Part shown: positions 45,590 through 56,000 of the stretch, one piece after another | How positions within the stretch are numbered: the stretch's first letter is position 1 | How the letters are laid out: each line of letters begins with the position of its first letter | Source of the DNA: Phlebiopsis flavidoalba | Lineage: Eukaryota > Basidiomycota > Agaricomycetes > Polyporales > Phanerochaetaceae | DNA length: 64,000 bases | NCBI GenBank assembly: GCA_035772785.1 | Contig: JAOCPU010000007.1 | Location: 808,944-872,943 of the forward strand | Direction of reading: 5' to 3' | Program-made: the position numbers and the translations under genes | The notes under the pieces: generated by a model | What the model was told of the DNA's origin: nothing | Databases searched by the model: none | Seen by the model: only the letters and a program-made list of their open reading frames with translations

Positions 45590-48500
45590 CTACAGACAGT
45601 CCCTTAGTGCGTCAATGTGTGCGTTACGACGTTTGACGATATCTCCATGCACGATGGTGGAGCGTAATTCAGCCTCGGTCTACCACAGGTTGTGAGCGTA
45701 AGGTTGCATAAATGAAAGTGGAAAACGGACCTTGAGCAGCTTGTCAGAGCGGGCCACATGCGATTTGGCAGGCTCTCGAGCGCCACGTATATCGCAGGGA
45801 TGGACTCGCAGCGGAGCAGCTCCAGCTCATTGTTGCGTAATACCGCAAGGGCTACACGAAGAGAACGTCCAGGCCGTCGACCATGAACACGTCCCATACT
45901 CTGAACAGGGTCTACACAGAGGGTGAGTCTTAACGACGGATTTAATCAATCACTGGCTTACCTCAATCGGTAGACAGTCTGTACACAAGGACAGGAACCA
46001 CGAAAAGCACACGGCGCCAATGTCCGATGCCGAGATTATCGAGGTGTGCGTGTAGCTTGGGCAGCTGCTCCCGGACGTAGTCCAGAGAACCAACGACACG
46101 CGCGCGAGCTAAGAAGGGAAGGCGAGAAGAAATCCTCTGGGAGCAGCTTTTCGATTATGGCAGCGAGCATCCAAAAAGGGGCTTTCCTCTTTCGTCGGCG
46201 TGGAGGGCAAGCAGCAGGTGGAAGCGCAACAAGGTTCAGTACCCTGGCAGTAATCGGCAATCGCGGGTGTTGCGCCTGCAAGCACTCATGAGTTAAGCCG
46301 TTTTCACTAGGTCGCGCTGTGCCCCCGCCCGAACTGACCGTCTGTGATGCCCTCAGCAACCCTCCTGAGCTTTGTCCGCCGCCCGGCCGGCCCCAGTGCG
46401 GCGAAAAACACAGTCAGCGGCATCGTCCTTACCACACATCCTTCTTCAATCTCGCCGCACCACGCTTGTGTGCCCTCCGTGCGACCCCACGCCAGGAAAA
46501 TCCCGTGAACTCCCGCCCGGCTCGCGCATGTCCAGTCGCGCCGCTGCGACTCTGAACCATCGTACCTTGCGCTGCGGTTACATAGGCCATCGGAGATCAC
46601 CCAGTAGCGCCCGAGCCCGGTTCGAAGCTCCCGAGCCGCTCGTCCCGTTGTCGCCGTCAACCCAAGCTGCGCGAACCCAATCAGGCCCTCGCTTGTGCCT
46701 GAGCTCCTCCTCATCAAGCGCACCGGTGCCCAGCCCAAGCGACGTCGCGGCGCCGCCCCGCCTGCGAGCCAAAAAAAAAAACTTGTACCTGAGCAACCAG
46801 AACTCGGCTCGGGCGAGCGCACGCGCACGCGCAGCGACGTACGCGTCCTCAGAGTCGCGGGCCGCGCCGTACGCTGGCGCGCGTCGTGGATCGCGCGCAG
46901 CTCCGCGACGGAGGCCGCGGAGCGTCCCCGACGCACACGTGCCGCGGCGTGTCGGGCTCGACGGCGAGGATCGCGAGAGCTTGCGCGGCGCTGCGGCCTG
47001 GAGGCGCTTCGCGGGTGCGCGCACGGTGGCGGAGCGCGGGCGGAGCGGAGGGTGCGGGCGACGTGTCGCGCGAGCGGGGCGGTGCGGTCGCCTGTTGGTG
47101 GTGCGTCTGTGCGGGAGGTGGTTGTTGCTGATGCTGATGGCGGAGGCCGAGTCTGCGGTGTTCGCAGTGTCGCAGGCCCGGTTCACGATTATCTCGACGC
47201 CGCGGCGGGGCGAGTCTTCGTCCTCGTCCTCGGGCCAGACGTTGTCCCCTCGCGGCGATCGGCGACCTTGATGCCTGTCAAGCACGCCGGGGCGGTGTTC
47301 TGCCGCAGGCCTTGGCGCGGAGTAGCTAACAGGAGGAAGTCGTACAACGAGACATCGTAGCTGGAATGATGAACCCGCTTAGCGGTCGGTGTACACCGGT
47401 CGCGCGGCTCGTCTGTCGAGGATATCAGACGGCGGGGATCTCGGAGGCTGTGAGCGTAAGTGGAAATCACGCGCCGTCAATGGGGTGTACGTGCGGGCGA
47501 GATAAATGCGTTGGTGGCTGCGCGCCCCTTTGCGGGGATGATGGACTCGAGAGCGACTGGATCCTGGTTTCATGGCCTGTTGTTTGCGTAGACAGGTGGC
47601 CTGTCGCAGTCGCGCCCGCCTCAGCATGGCCGGCCTTCTTGGACGCTTCGCTGCCTTGTGGGGGCCCGCTTGCGGGAATCGGGCAGAAACGAACCAAAGA
47701 CGGGGGGAGGCCAATGCGGAAAAGTCGACAGCGCTGAGGAAGGGTCTGCTCTCGGGCTCTCGGGGACTTTGTCGACACAGTGTGGCTGGTGGAGAGTCGG
47801 GGCGTTGCCGGCACACTGAGGCTGACTCGCCGTCTGTGTGTATCGGAGGAAGGGTCCGCCTCGAGGCTGTGCGCTCGCCCTTTGGGTCGCGGAGAGGTCG
47901 TCCTAACACGAACATCCAGACTTTCTCCTTTCCCCCCCGTGTCAGTGCGCGCATTTCGGATGAGCCATCAAGGGCCAATGTACCAATAAATAGGACTCAT
48001 GCCTCTGCCTTGGTCGGTGAGGACGCTCGCGGGGTCGTTCGTCATCACGCGAGTAGCGTTGACAAGAGCCTGATGGAGGATCCTTCGCCTCGCAGCACAG
48101 GCTCTTTCCGCGCTCTGCCGCGCATCAGATGGGCGCGACCGACTGGCCATCTGTGGCTCCCCAATTGTGCTGGGAGGCGCGAAGGACTCCGCGGTATGCG
48201 TACTGGCTCCTGCAAACCGCCGCCGCAATCTCATCTTGGCTGGGTGCCGATAATCCATCTGGACGTGCGTCCTGCGTCTCCGCGCTCAGGCGACACCCCC
48301 ACACCGCCGTGATTCCACAGCACCATCGGACATAAGACTCAAGGGTTCCACGAATACGCTTCTGGTGGGTTTCTCGCCGCCTAGCCTTCTTGTGTATGCC
48401 CCCGTCGAGAGGCCGCAGAGCTAACGGACTGTTCATCTGTATCCGTAGAGCGAATAGACTCCTGGTCTGTGCTCTTGGCGGAGTCACCGAGGGACTCTGT

Positions 48501-49249
48501 GGCAGGAAATGAGGCGGTGTGGAACGCCCTTTGGGCTTCTTCCCCCACCAAGTACCGAACCCAGTCGCTCACGGTAAGCGCGCTTCACACTTTTGTGGTT
48601 AACCTGTCCGTCAGGCGCCGTACCCTTTAGAGAGCAAGTCGTTCCTTTGATTCAGGCGATTCCACCATGGGAGCACTCATCGGCGACAATGCTCGTGTGA
48701 GCTGTGTCTTCGGTGCTCCCACCTGCCTCTGCAAGACGGGTGTAGCTGTTGGGAGTAGGTGTTGGCTGGCGGAACAGGTTCACGAGGCAGATCCTCCTGG
48801 GCCTCCGAGGCGCTTCTGGACATGGTAACGACGTCTTCCTCGAGTGCTTCGGTCAGCGATTCGGAGAGCGAACTACACTGTGCCGTGTTAGCTTGGTCTA
48901 CACAAAAACCACATTGTACTTTACGCTCGCGCTGAATTTCCTGCGTACAGAATGGCTATCCTCGTCGTCATCAGGGGAACACTGACTGGATCACCCGCCG
49001 CGCCAGATCGCGGTCTTGAAGGCGGTAATTCCTCCTCATCAGCTGGTCTGCCCGCGCACGACGAGAGGCCTCCTTCTGGACTGCAACGCTTTGCGACTTT
49101 CTTCGAGCTCTGCACGTACGGCTGAGAGACGGTGCACCGCAGAGGAGAGCGTTCGGAGGGTCTCGTGCAGTGGCTGGTCGGAATAGCTCACATCGATAGA
49201 GCCCTAGCTCGGACAGGGCATTGTCGATGTCTGCGTTTGAAGTATTCAT
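45590..49249 (-). CDS. TBC-domain Rab GTPase-activating protein with long coiled-coil N-terminus
   Basis: Stimulates GTP hydrolysis by a Rab GTPase in membrane traffic. ATG at 49249: MNTSNADIDNALSELGLY, then YSDQPLHETLRTLSSAVHRL and SAVRAELEESRKALQSR, a coiled coil; RRNYRLQDRDLARRVIQSVF and acidic DDDEDSHSVRRK; later VSDWVRYLVGEEAQRAFHTA (48520-48570), NATRVMTNDPASVLTDQGRG (48000-48060), and a Ser/Arg-rich region. TBC domain: IEKDVWR-TMPLTVFF after two small repairs (Arg finger I-x-x-D-x-x-R, about 46415-46435), ADYCQGTE (Gln finger Y-x-Q, about 46250), FWMLAAIIEKLLPEDFFSPS, LLSSRAC, VALAVLRNNELELLRCESIP, AIYVALESLPNRMWPA, and after an intron TEAELRSTIVHGDIVKRRNA / HIDALRDCL, TAG at 45590. 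Both catalytic fingers are recognisable. A11 (46771-46781) may mark an intron's pyrimidine tract. Confidence 0.85.
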
Positions 49250-50007
49250 GCCACCGTGTGTTTATAATCTTGGTCGTAGTACTGGAGGCGTTTGGTAAAT
49301 CAAGGTTGGGTATTGTGTCATCTGTGGCGGACTCAACAAGAATAACGGGAGTATCAGAGCTTAGTCTATACACGCAACATGTTCAGGACACAATCCTCAG
49401 TGTAGAGTATAGCAATTACGCACAGTGACCTCCGTTTATCCTTGCTCCCGTAGCCTCGGACACTGCCATCCCAATTGGCACGGCTGTTCGGACTAGACTG
49501 TTCGCAGACTTGTCAAGCTGAGCCTTGAGAGTGAAGTAGTTTGTGTGGTGGACCGCGTATGGTACTATTTGGTGTATTTCCCGTGGCACGCTGCCGCCTG
49601 GCCGACCCTGAGGCCTCATCAGCGAGCAGAGGATGAGAATGCGTCGGCGTGGCTGTCAGAGGACCGGACATTGATGCCAGTCATGCGGCGGCAAAGTTGC
49701 CTTATAAGGTGCTTAGGACGCCGTTTTGGGTTTGCGAGAGTGTCTAGAGAATTATGTCGTCGCCGAGACCATAAACCAAAGAAATGACGGTAGTCGAAAG
49801 GAAGTCGTGTGTAGTACAGGTGAATGACGCGCTGCTAAAACGCGGTCGCCACGAGCGACTTGTTTGCGCCGGCTTGAGCTCGTGGCTCTTCCGTGCCGGG
49901 TCCGTGCCGAGCTCCGTGGGCCAGCGCCGCCCCGCTGCTCTTCTGCCGCTGAGTCGCCGTCTGCCTTGTTCTTGCTCCCGACCACACTCGTCCACACGTC
50001 CGCGGCC
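49250..50007. promoter_or_regulatory. shared upstream region of TBC GAP and COA6
   Basis: About 760 nt between divergent genes. A stop-free plus-strand stretch at 49545-49787 and GC-rich readable frames at 49860-50000 are probably leader or chance; nothing resembles a family. No clear promoter element. Confidence 0.35.
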
Positions 50008-50360
50008 ATGGGCTGGTTCAGGCAGCGAGCAGAAAAAGTCCGCGCCCGACCCCGTCTCGGCGCCAGGACCGCCAACGCCTGCTGGGACAGCAGGGACGCT
50101 TACTTTGCCTGCCTCGACGGAGCGCAGGTCGTCAAACCCGGGACGAGGGCACCGCGTGTGCGCCGTCCCAAGACGCAGTAACGAAAAGTGGAGTTGTGCT
50201 CGGAGCTGGGTGCGTAAATCAAAGCCTTTGCAGTTTGGGAAATCATACCGAAGCTGTTTGTAGATTGAATACTTCGAAACAAGCGTCGGGTGCTTGCGGA
50301 GCAGACAGCAGGGTGTCCTCACCACGTGCCAACAACCAACTATCACAGGCCAAAAAGTAG
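50008..50360 (+). CDS. COA6: COA6-like cytochrome c oxidase assembly factor (CHCH twin-Cys protein)
   Basis: A small mitochondrial intermembrane-space protein that helps copper delivery to Cox2. ATG at 50008: MGWFRQ, then CWDSRDAYFACLDGAQVVKP (C-x9-C), CAVPRRSNEK-SC (C-x10-C), ARSW; a 54-nt intron (50210-50263, GTGCGT..TTGTAG); IEYF-NKRRVLAEQTAG and a short tail, probably NNQLSQAKK with TAG at 50358-50360. The Cys spacing, the WDSRD..ACLD core and the size (about 95-100 residues) fit COA6 rather than COX6B. Small breaks occur near 50070, 50155 and 50280. Confidence 0.88.
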
Positions 50361-51258
50361 TAATCCTGCGTCCTACATCTACACAAATCTCCCAGATGTA
50401 ATACATCCGTTTACAACGCTACCACCCTGGGCATTCAAGGGAGGCGCAATGACCACCTCGGCAGAGCTTGTTTAAACCATCCCCGACGCCGGTTCCAGAA
50501 GGGGGGCATCTACCTTGTGCGGCGCAACACAAGATTTTCATCGGAAAATCAAACATGATTGACTGAGGACGGCCGGCATGCAGCTGTATTCTTTTCAATG
50601 GACGAAACCAGAGGATCGTACAGCTAGCTGTCGTCGGGCCTGAATCCGTCTACGTGGCTCACTGGACGGGGTCGATTGTGTGTCGGACAACTCTTGTTGT
50701 TGCAGAATCCCGAACGGATAGGGTGCCCTATGTGCTTATAGATAAGTCGCCCTGCCTCATGGAATCTTCCAAGTAAATATCAACTGCGGTTGGATTTGTT
50801 CGCAGGCCGACAGTGCCGCGAGCGCACCACTGGGTGTGGCCGTACTAAAGATGAAAGTCTGCTCAGAGCTTGAGATGGATGACGCTGTGGCAATGAGCTT
50901 CCATAATATCATGTTCGCTGATTGATACCGAGGCTAATGTGCCGCCTGGGGTGTTGTTGGGTCCCTAGGGATACAGCGTGTTGCGGCGGCAAGGTGAGGT
51001 GTCAGACAGCTTCCGGACCGTAAAGACGTCTGTCTAATTCGTGGGGCGGGCCGCGCGCTGGGCTGGTCTCCAGGACGGTGCTCAGACCTGTTTCAAGCTA
51101 GAGTCTCTCATGCGTTTCTGCGAGGCCTGCCCCGAATCTCCCCAGGCATGATCCCATCTCATCACGCCTTCTGACGCAGCGCTTGCCCCGAGTCCGCATC
51201 CGGGGAGGGCATCACACACTTATAAGTCGCGCCCGCGTGCGGTGCTGTAGCTCGCCCG
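50361..51258. other. intergenic region upstream of the 51.3-kb gene
   Basis: About 900 nt. No gene seen. TTATAAGT at about 51220, some 40 nt before the next ATG, is TATA-like; the stretch just before it is GC-rich and could be the core promoter. Confidence 0.4.
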
Positions 51259-52126
51259 ATGGACTATTCCAGCTTCATGTCCTCCGGCCTCTTGGCCATC
51301 GCGCCCCGCCACACCCACAGACGTACTCGGTCTGCGACTACCACTACCATTAGTACCACCACCACCACCGCTACCACCGCGCCGCCCGCCCACCCGTGCG
51401 CCCCCTACCGCAGCCCCCTGTCGCTGGCCATCGCATGGGCCACACCAGAGCGACGTCGATGCCCTTCAGGATACGCGATCTCACAAACGGCTCGAACGCC
51501 GTCGCGTCGGGATCACAGCCCCGCGTGCACTTTGCGAGCGATGCGCGCAACGGCGAGAGCTCGCGGGCCAACGGCGCCGGGCCCAGCGGCTCGCGCGCCG
51601 CGAGCGACGAAGAGGAGCCATCTTCCTATCTATCACTCGACGAGTAAGTACGTCATCCCCACTCGCATCTGACCCGTATCAACAACTCCCCCCAGCAGCG
51701 ACTCGGACTCGGACTCGCTGCCGGACGAGCTCGAGGACGACCTGCACGCGACGTTCATCGACCTGAACTCGTCCCGAGTCGTCGCTGCTGCTCCCGCAGC
51801 TCGTGCTGCCCGACTCGCCGCACGAGCAAACCGGACCCGTTCAAGGTGCCGCGCGCGCGCCCGCTAAGCTCGTTCCTCTCGTTCACGCCCGCGTGCTCGC
51901 CCGTCGACAGCCCCGTCATGGCGCACGCGTGGATGGCGCTGCCCGAGCCTGCGCTCGGCGAGGGCACGTCGCGGCATCTCGAGAAGGCGCGGAGAACGGA
52001 GTTTGAGAAGGGGTTGCAGCTGCGGACGAGCCTCGACGATTTGGAGGCGTCCGAGCCATGTACCGGTCGACGCATTCGGATTGGAGGGAGGCGGTGGAGC
52101 ATAACTTCATCGACGGAGGGGGATAA
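51259..52126 (+). CDS. hypothetical protein, Ser/Ala/Asp-rich with conserved-looking C-terminus
   Basis: ATG at 51259: MDYSSFMSSGLL, then a His/Thr/Pro-rich repetitive stretch, then HTRATSMPFRIRDLTNGSNA, SQPRVHFASDARNGESSRAN, DEEEPSSYLSLDE; a short intron (donor GTAAGT near 51644, acceptor before DSDSDSLPDE); DELEDDLHATFIDLNSSRVV, ARPLSSFLSFTPACSPVDSP, HAWMALPEPALGEGTSRHLE, KARRTEFEKGLQLRTSLDDL, and after a one-base break MYRSTHSDWREAVEHNFIDG with a stop near 52126. The C-terminal third looks constrained, the rest disordered. Acidic repeats and the absence of membrane helices suggest a nuclear or cytosolic regulator, but I recognise no family. Confidence 0.55.
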
Positions 52127-52413
52127 GCATGTGTCGAGCTCGTGAGGAGCATCTGTGGGACTATTTCGTAATTTTTATCATTGCTTGCTCGCGTCTGTAA
52201 CATCTGTACTGTACACTATACATCGTGTTGTTGCTCCCCACTGTGATCTCGAGATTCGCTCGCGGCGGTTCAGCGCACACCCGCGGGCGCCAGCACGCGC
52301 CGTTTGTGGCGTTTTCTGCCTCGGTTTTGCCCAAGTACACTTCGGTCCTCTGGAGTCTGTTACCACCACCACATCCCCCCGTGCTCGGTTTCTCAAGCTG
52401 GCAGACCGCGATC

Positions 52414-53167
52414 ATGGTCCGCTTCATCAAAGTAGTGAGACCTTTTCCCTCTCCCCGCGCGTCGTTGTGTCCGCGCGAAAACTAACGCGCCCCTCAGAAC
52501 CCGCTGGCTCCTCGTTGAGCTCCTCCCTGCCCCGCGCGTCCACGACGGGCGCACGCTCGACGCCTCTCGCTCCACGCTCCCGCGAGCACGGCCCTCGAGA
52601 GCAAAGAGCATCCCTCTGGCGGCGCTCCAAGCAGAGCGTGATCGTGCACTTTGGGGACGTCGGCTGGGGCGCAGTCTCTGCGTCCGCTGACGAGTGAGTT
52701 CTTCTCTTGGACTTTGTTTGTGTGCGAGGGTGCTGATGGGTGCGAAGTCAAGTATTATTCGCCGACGGGGGACGAATGTGTGTATTATTCGTGTTGCGAG
52801 GGATCACTCATACGACGGCGTGGGCGGGGGTCACGTCTGCCCTCACGACTATCGAGGGGCGGAAGTATATCCCGAATGTGTATTCATGTCTCCGGTACGG
52901 GTTTCTCTGTGTTCGAACTTGGCATGTACACAACCGGTATTTGCAGGTACGATTAAGCAGGCGCAGTTTAGCGGCAATTACACATAACCGCGAGGTCAGT
53001 GCGAGGTACAGAGCCAACAGGCTCGTACAGCTGGTGAGTAGCATGTCTATTTGTCTTGCAAGCATGTTATCGATACAGTTTCCGAACAGCTACATACCAA
53101 GACTCCTACGACGAGTTTTTTTTTTTACAGAAAGAGTACACAAGAGCTCGAAGCTTTACAAGACTAG
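52414..53167 (+). CDS. POP5: POP5, shared subunit of RNase P and RNase MRP
   Basis: Pop5 is part of the protein core of RNase P (tRNA 5' processing) and RNase MRP (pre-rRNA). Exon 1 is MVRFIK (52414-52431); a 66-nt intron (52432-52497); NRWLLVELLPAPR needs removal of one C. Then KQSVIVHFGDVGWGAVSAS (52633-52690), SPTTNVCIIRVARD with one-base repairs (52755-52805), AWAGVTSALTTIEGRKYIPN, and after introns GTIKQAQFSGNYT/LAAITHNREVSARYRAN, TYQDSYDEF, and KSTQELEALQD with TAG at 53165-53167. A T11 run (53116-53126) sits where the family normally reads EFLQKST, adding residues in frame. Order and motifs match the Rpp14/Pop5 family. Confidence 0.9.
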
Positions 53168-53200
53168 GATGGAGCGCTATCAATAAACCTCCCTAAAAAT

Positions 53201-54716
53201 CTACACAGGCCCAGCTCGACCCCGCTCACAGCTTCGACTGCAAGCTGACCACTTCCCTCGGTCTGGCGCGCCGGCACCTGTGCGACCGCGCCCACTCAAC
53301 CATCGCGCGCACGAGCCCGTCGACCTCCTCGACGCTGTTCTCCGCGTGCAGACACACGCGCACGCGGTCGAGCCCCTTGGGCACGGTCGGCCAACGTGAT
53401 GGGCGCTGCGTTCATGCCGCGCGCGCGCAGATGCGCGGAGAGCGGAAGCGCGGGGAGTACGTTTGGTAAAAGACGGGGACGATCGGGTGTTTGCACGCTC
53501 GGCGTTGAGCTCGGGCGTGGTGATGGTGTGGGGGGCGAGGGAGAGCACACGGAGGGGGGTATGTGGTTTTGCTCAATCAGCGTTTGGAGGCTGTCGATGA
53601 AGTGGATGCTCAGGGCGAGCAGTTTGGTGGAGAGCTGTAAACCGATCAAACTTCGGCTGTGAGATGTGGATCTCAAGACACACCTTTTGCCGCGACGCCG
53701 TTCTCTAGAAAAATTCGCAAAAACAAATGTCTATGAACAGTCTACCGCGACGATGTTTGCGCATGTCAGGGAGGTGGTGTAGATGAGCGAGCGCGCGTAA
53801 TTGAGGAGATAGTCGCGCACGACCTCATCCGTCAGTACGACCGCTATGTGTCCCCTATGAGCTTCGCGAAGCCTCGCCATTCAAAGAACACGCACCTCCT
53901 GAGCCCGCAAGGGCCTTGCCGAACGTGTGCAGCCGCGCAAGCACCCTACGCTCGAGCCCCCATCGCGGCGACGAGCCCGCGCCCCTGGGGGCCGTACACG
54001 CCCGTCGCGTGCGCCTCGTCGACGACGAGGTGCGCGTTTGCCGCGCGGGAAGAGCGAGTCGAGCAGGTCCGCGATCTCCCGCGAGCGGCGCGCCGCGTGC
54101 CGTCCATCGAGTAGAGGCTCTCGACCGCGGACGAACACGCTGTGTGCGCCGGAGCGGAGGCCCGGGCGCTGGGTGCGCAGGCGGAGGTAGGAGCGCGCCG
54201 AGCGCGGCGGGCGAGTTGTGCTCGAAGGAAAAGAGCGCGTCGCGCACGCGGCGACGCGCGCAGACCGTCGTGAACGGAGACGCTTGTGGATGTACTTTCG
54301 TCGTAGACGACGCGCGGCGTCGCCCGGCCTGCGGGGACGCACGAGAAGAAGGCCCGCGTTCGCGTCGAAGCCCCGAGTTGAAGAGCAGCGCGGCGGGGCG
54401 AGTCGAAGAATGGGCCGCGAGCCGGCTCTCGAGCGCGGCGTGCATACCTTTCGTGCCCGTCGTTCCACGAGAGACCAGCCGGCTGCCGCAGAGCCCAGGA
54501 TGTCTGTTGCGCGCGCGCGAGCTTGTCCAGGGACGTTGGGCCCCGCAGGTCCTAGGGTGAGCGCGAGAGGGAGAGGTAGTGTTTCGTGTGGAAGTCGTAC
54601 GATACGAGGCCCTCGTCGTGCGCGTCTGGATCGGACATGTCTCCGGCGAAGATGAGTCGGTTTTTCGCGGCGAGTGGAGGGCGGCCGGCGAGTATTTTGT
54701 CATGTAGGGTGGTCAT
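53201..54716 (-). CDS. alpha-oxoamine synthase, 8-amino-7-oxononanoate (KAPA) synthase-like
   Basis: A PLP enzyme of the BioF/AONS family that condenses an acyl-CoA with an amino acid; in the biotin pathway pimeloyl-CoA plus alanine gives KAPA. ATG at 54716: MTTLHDK, then EGLVSYDFHTKHYLSLSRSP (family DFxxNDYLSLS), HPGLCGSRLVS, GTTGTKGMHAALESRLA, LLFNSGFDANAGLL, RVRDALFSFEHNSPAALGAL, SGAHSVFV, EIADLLDSLFPRG, VDEAHATGVYGPQGRG-like (in frames around 53990-54030), LERRVLARLHTFGKALAGSG with the PLP-binding Lys near 53916, and a C-terminal domain (QLSTKLLALSIHFIDSLQTL, IEQNHIPPSVC, RVRVCLHAENSVEEVDGLVR). GSRLVSG rather than the GTRNISG of ALA synthase argues for BioF-like. Its end lies only about 33 nt from that of POP5. 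Frameshifted throughout. Confidence 0.85.
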
Positions 54717-55242
54717 CGTCGGGGGGCCGCGACGCGCGACGCGGAAGGCGATATATCGACTCTGTCGAGTGAGGGAGAGAGGAGGGAAGTCGAGGGGGCG
54801 GGATGGTGGGGGGATGCAGGCCAAGACGACGGCTGGGGGTAGAGAAGAACGGTCCCCAAGGCCGCGGTGGATTGGTCTGAAGCCGGAGGCAGATGATCCT
54901 TAATTGCGGGATTCTGCTTGCGCCTACCAAGGCGTGGCATATACCCGCGACGCGCTCGGATGTAGAACGGGCTTGTCCACACATCGATGGCCAGCTTTTT
55001 AGCCCACGCTCGCCGTACAGGGACATGGCGCGGCGCAGCGTGCAACCACCGCGCGCGCATTTGTGGCGAGTAATCGCAGGTGTCACTGTCCCGCTCGCGT
55101 GCGGTCCCCCAGGCGGGGCAGCACTCGCCTGCGATCAGCGTCCCCCAGACACCAGCGCGCCAGCATCTTCCCAGCGCCCGCTCTATCCACGTGAGACACA
55201 ACCCGCCAGACACCATCCACCATCCCACCCACGACCGCCACA
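54717..55242. promoter_or_regulatory. shared upstream region of AONS-like gene and 55.2-kb gene
   Basis: About 526 nt between divergent start codons; stop-free frames on both strands have no family resemblance. Nothing else seen. Confidence 0.35.
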
Positions 55243-55668
55243 ATGTCCTCGGATGTAAAGTCGGAAAAGGCCACCTTCCGCCCCGCCTCGCGCCAGCGCC
55301 AGCAGCCGACGAGCGACATCGCGACGAGCTGCACGCCCGCCTGCACGCCGACCCGCGCTTCAACCCGCCCACGGGGCCCTCGCACCTGGAAACGCGCGCT
55401 ACCCGCGCTCCTCGTCCTCGTCGTCGGCCTCCTTTGGCTCGCGCTTTCGCTCCGCATGAATGCGAAGCAGTGCAGTCCCAGGTCATTCACGTAACCCAGA
55501 GGCCCGAGGGTGCGTCCTTCCCGTTCTGCGTGCGCAGGCCAGTGCTCACCGTGTGCACAGGTGGCTCGCGCGAGCACAAGTTCAGGCCGGCGGCGAGCCC
55601 CATTATCACAGAACGCCTCCCAGACGGGCGGACTAGAGTGCGCGGAGCCCAGCCTACCTTCCGCTGAG
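55243..55668 (+). CDS. hypothetical single-pass membrane protein
   Basis: ATG at 55243: MSSDVKSEKATFRPASRQRQ, a polar N-terminus in which two frames compete (ELHARLHADPRFNPPTGPSH appears conserved), then a membrane helix ALPALLVLVVGLLWLALSLR (about 55400-55455), then EAVQSQVIHVTQRPEGASFP, VLTVCTGGSREHKFRPAASP and IITERLPDGRTRVRGAQPTF, ending at 55668. The cytosolic N-terminus, single helix and beta-rich tail suggest a small organelle or ER membrane protein. At least two one-base breaks. I recognise no family; the tail is the best probe for orthologues. Confidence 0.55.
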
Positions 55669-56000
55669 GTGCGAGTCTCCCTTCACCCCCGCGCGTTTAT
55701 GCAGTTGGTCACGCACATGCGGCTGAAAGGCATTCGTATCCTTGCTTGCACACAACATTCATTTGACTTCATTTCATTCGTCTATGGGTATGTTAAGGAC
55801 AATCTAATACGGACATTCGTTGATTGAAAAGCGACAAAGACAGCGACGAGTTGCCGAGTGCCCCCCGATCTGCGAGAGAACTTGAGAGTTAGGTGTGACA
55901 GCGAGTTGCGCAATAGCGGTTACCTATGGTTGGCTTGAGCAACAGAGGGGGGTGGACCCATTTCTATTTCACGTTTGACCAGATGTACGGACCTGGATGA
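55669..56000. other. intergenic between convergent genes
   Basis: About 330 nt, rather A+T-rich with TTCATTTGACTTCATTTCATTC (55759-55780), likely 3' UTR DNA. No gene. Confidence 0.4.

Noticed and set aside
53201..54716. 5-aminolevulinate synthase
   Set aside because: The GSRLVS and DFHTKHYLSLS forms of the family motifs and the short N-terminus fit BioF-like enzymes better; no mitochondrial targeting or haem regulatory motif was seen.
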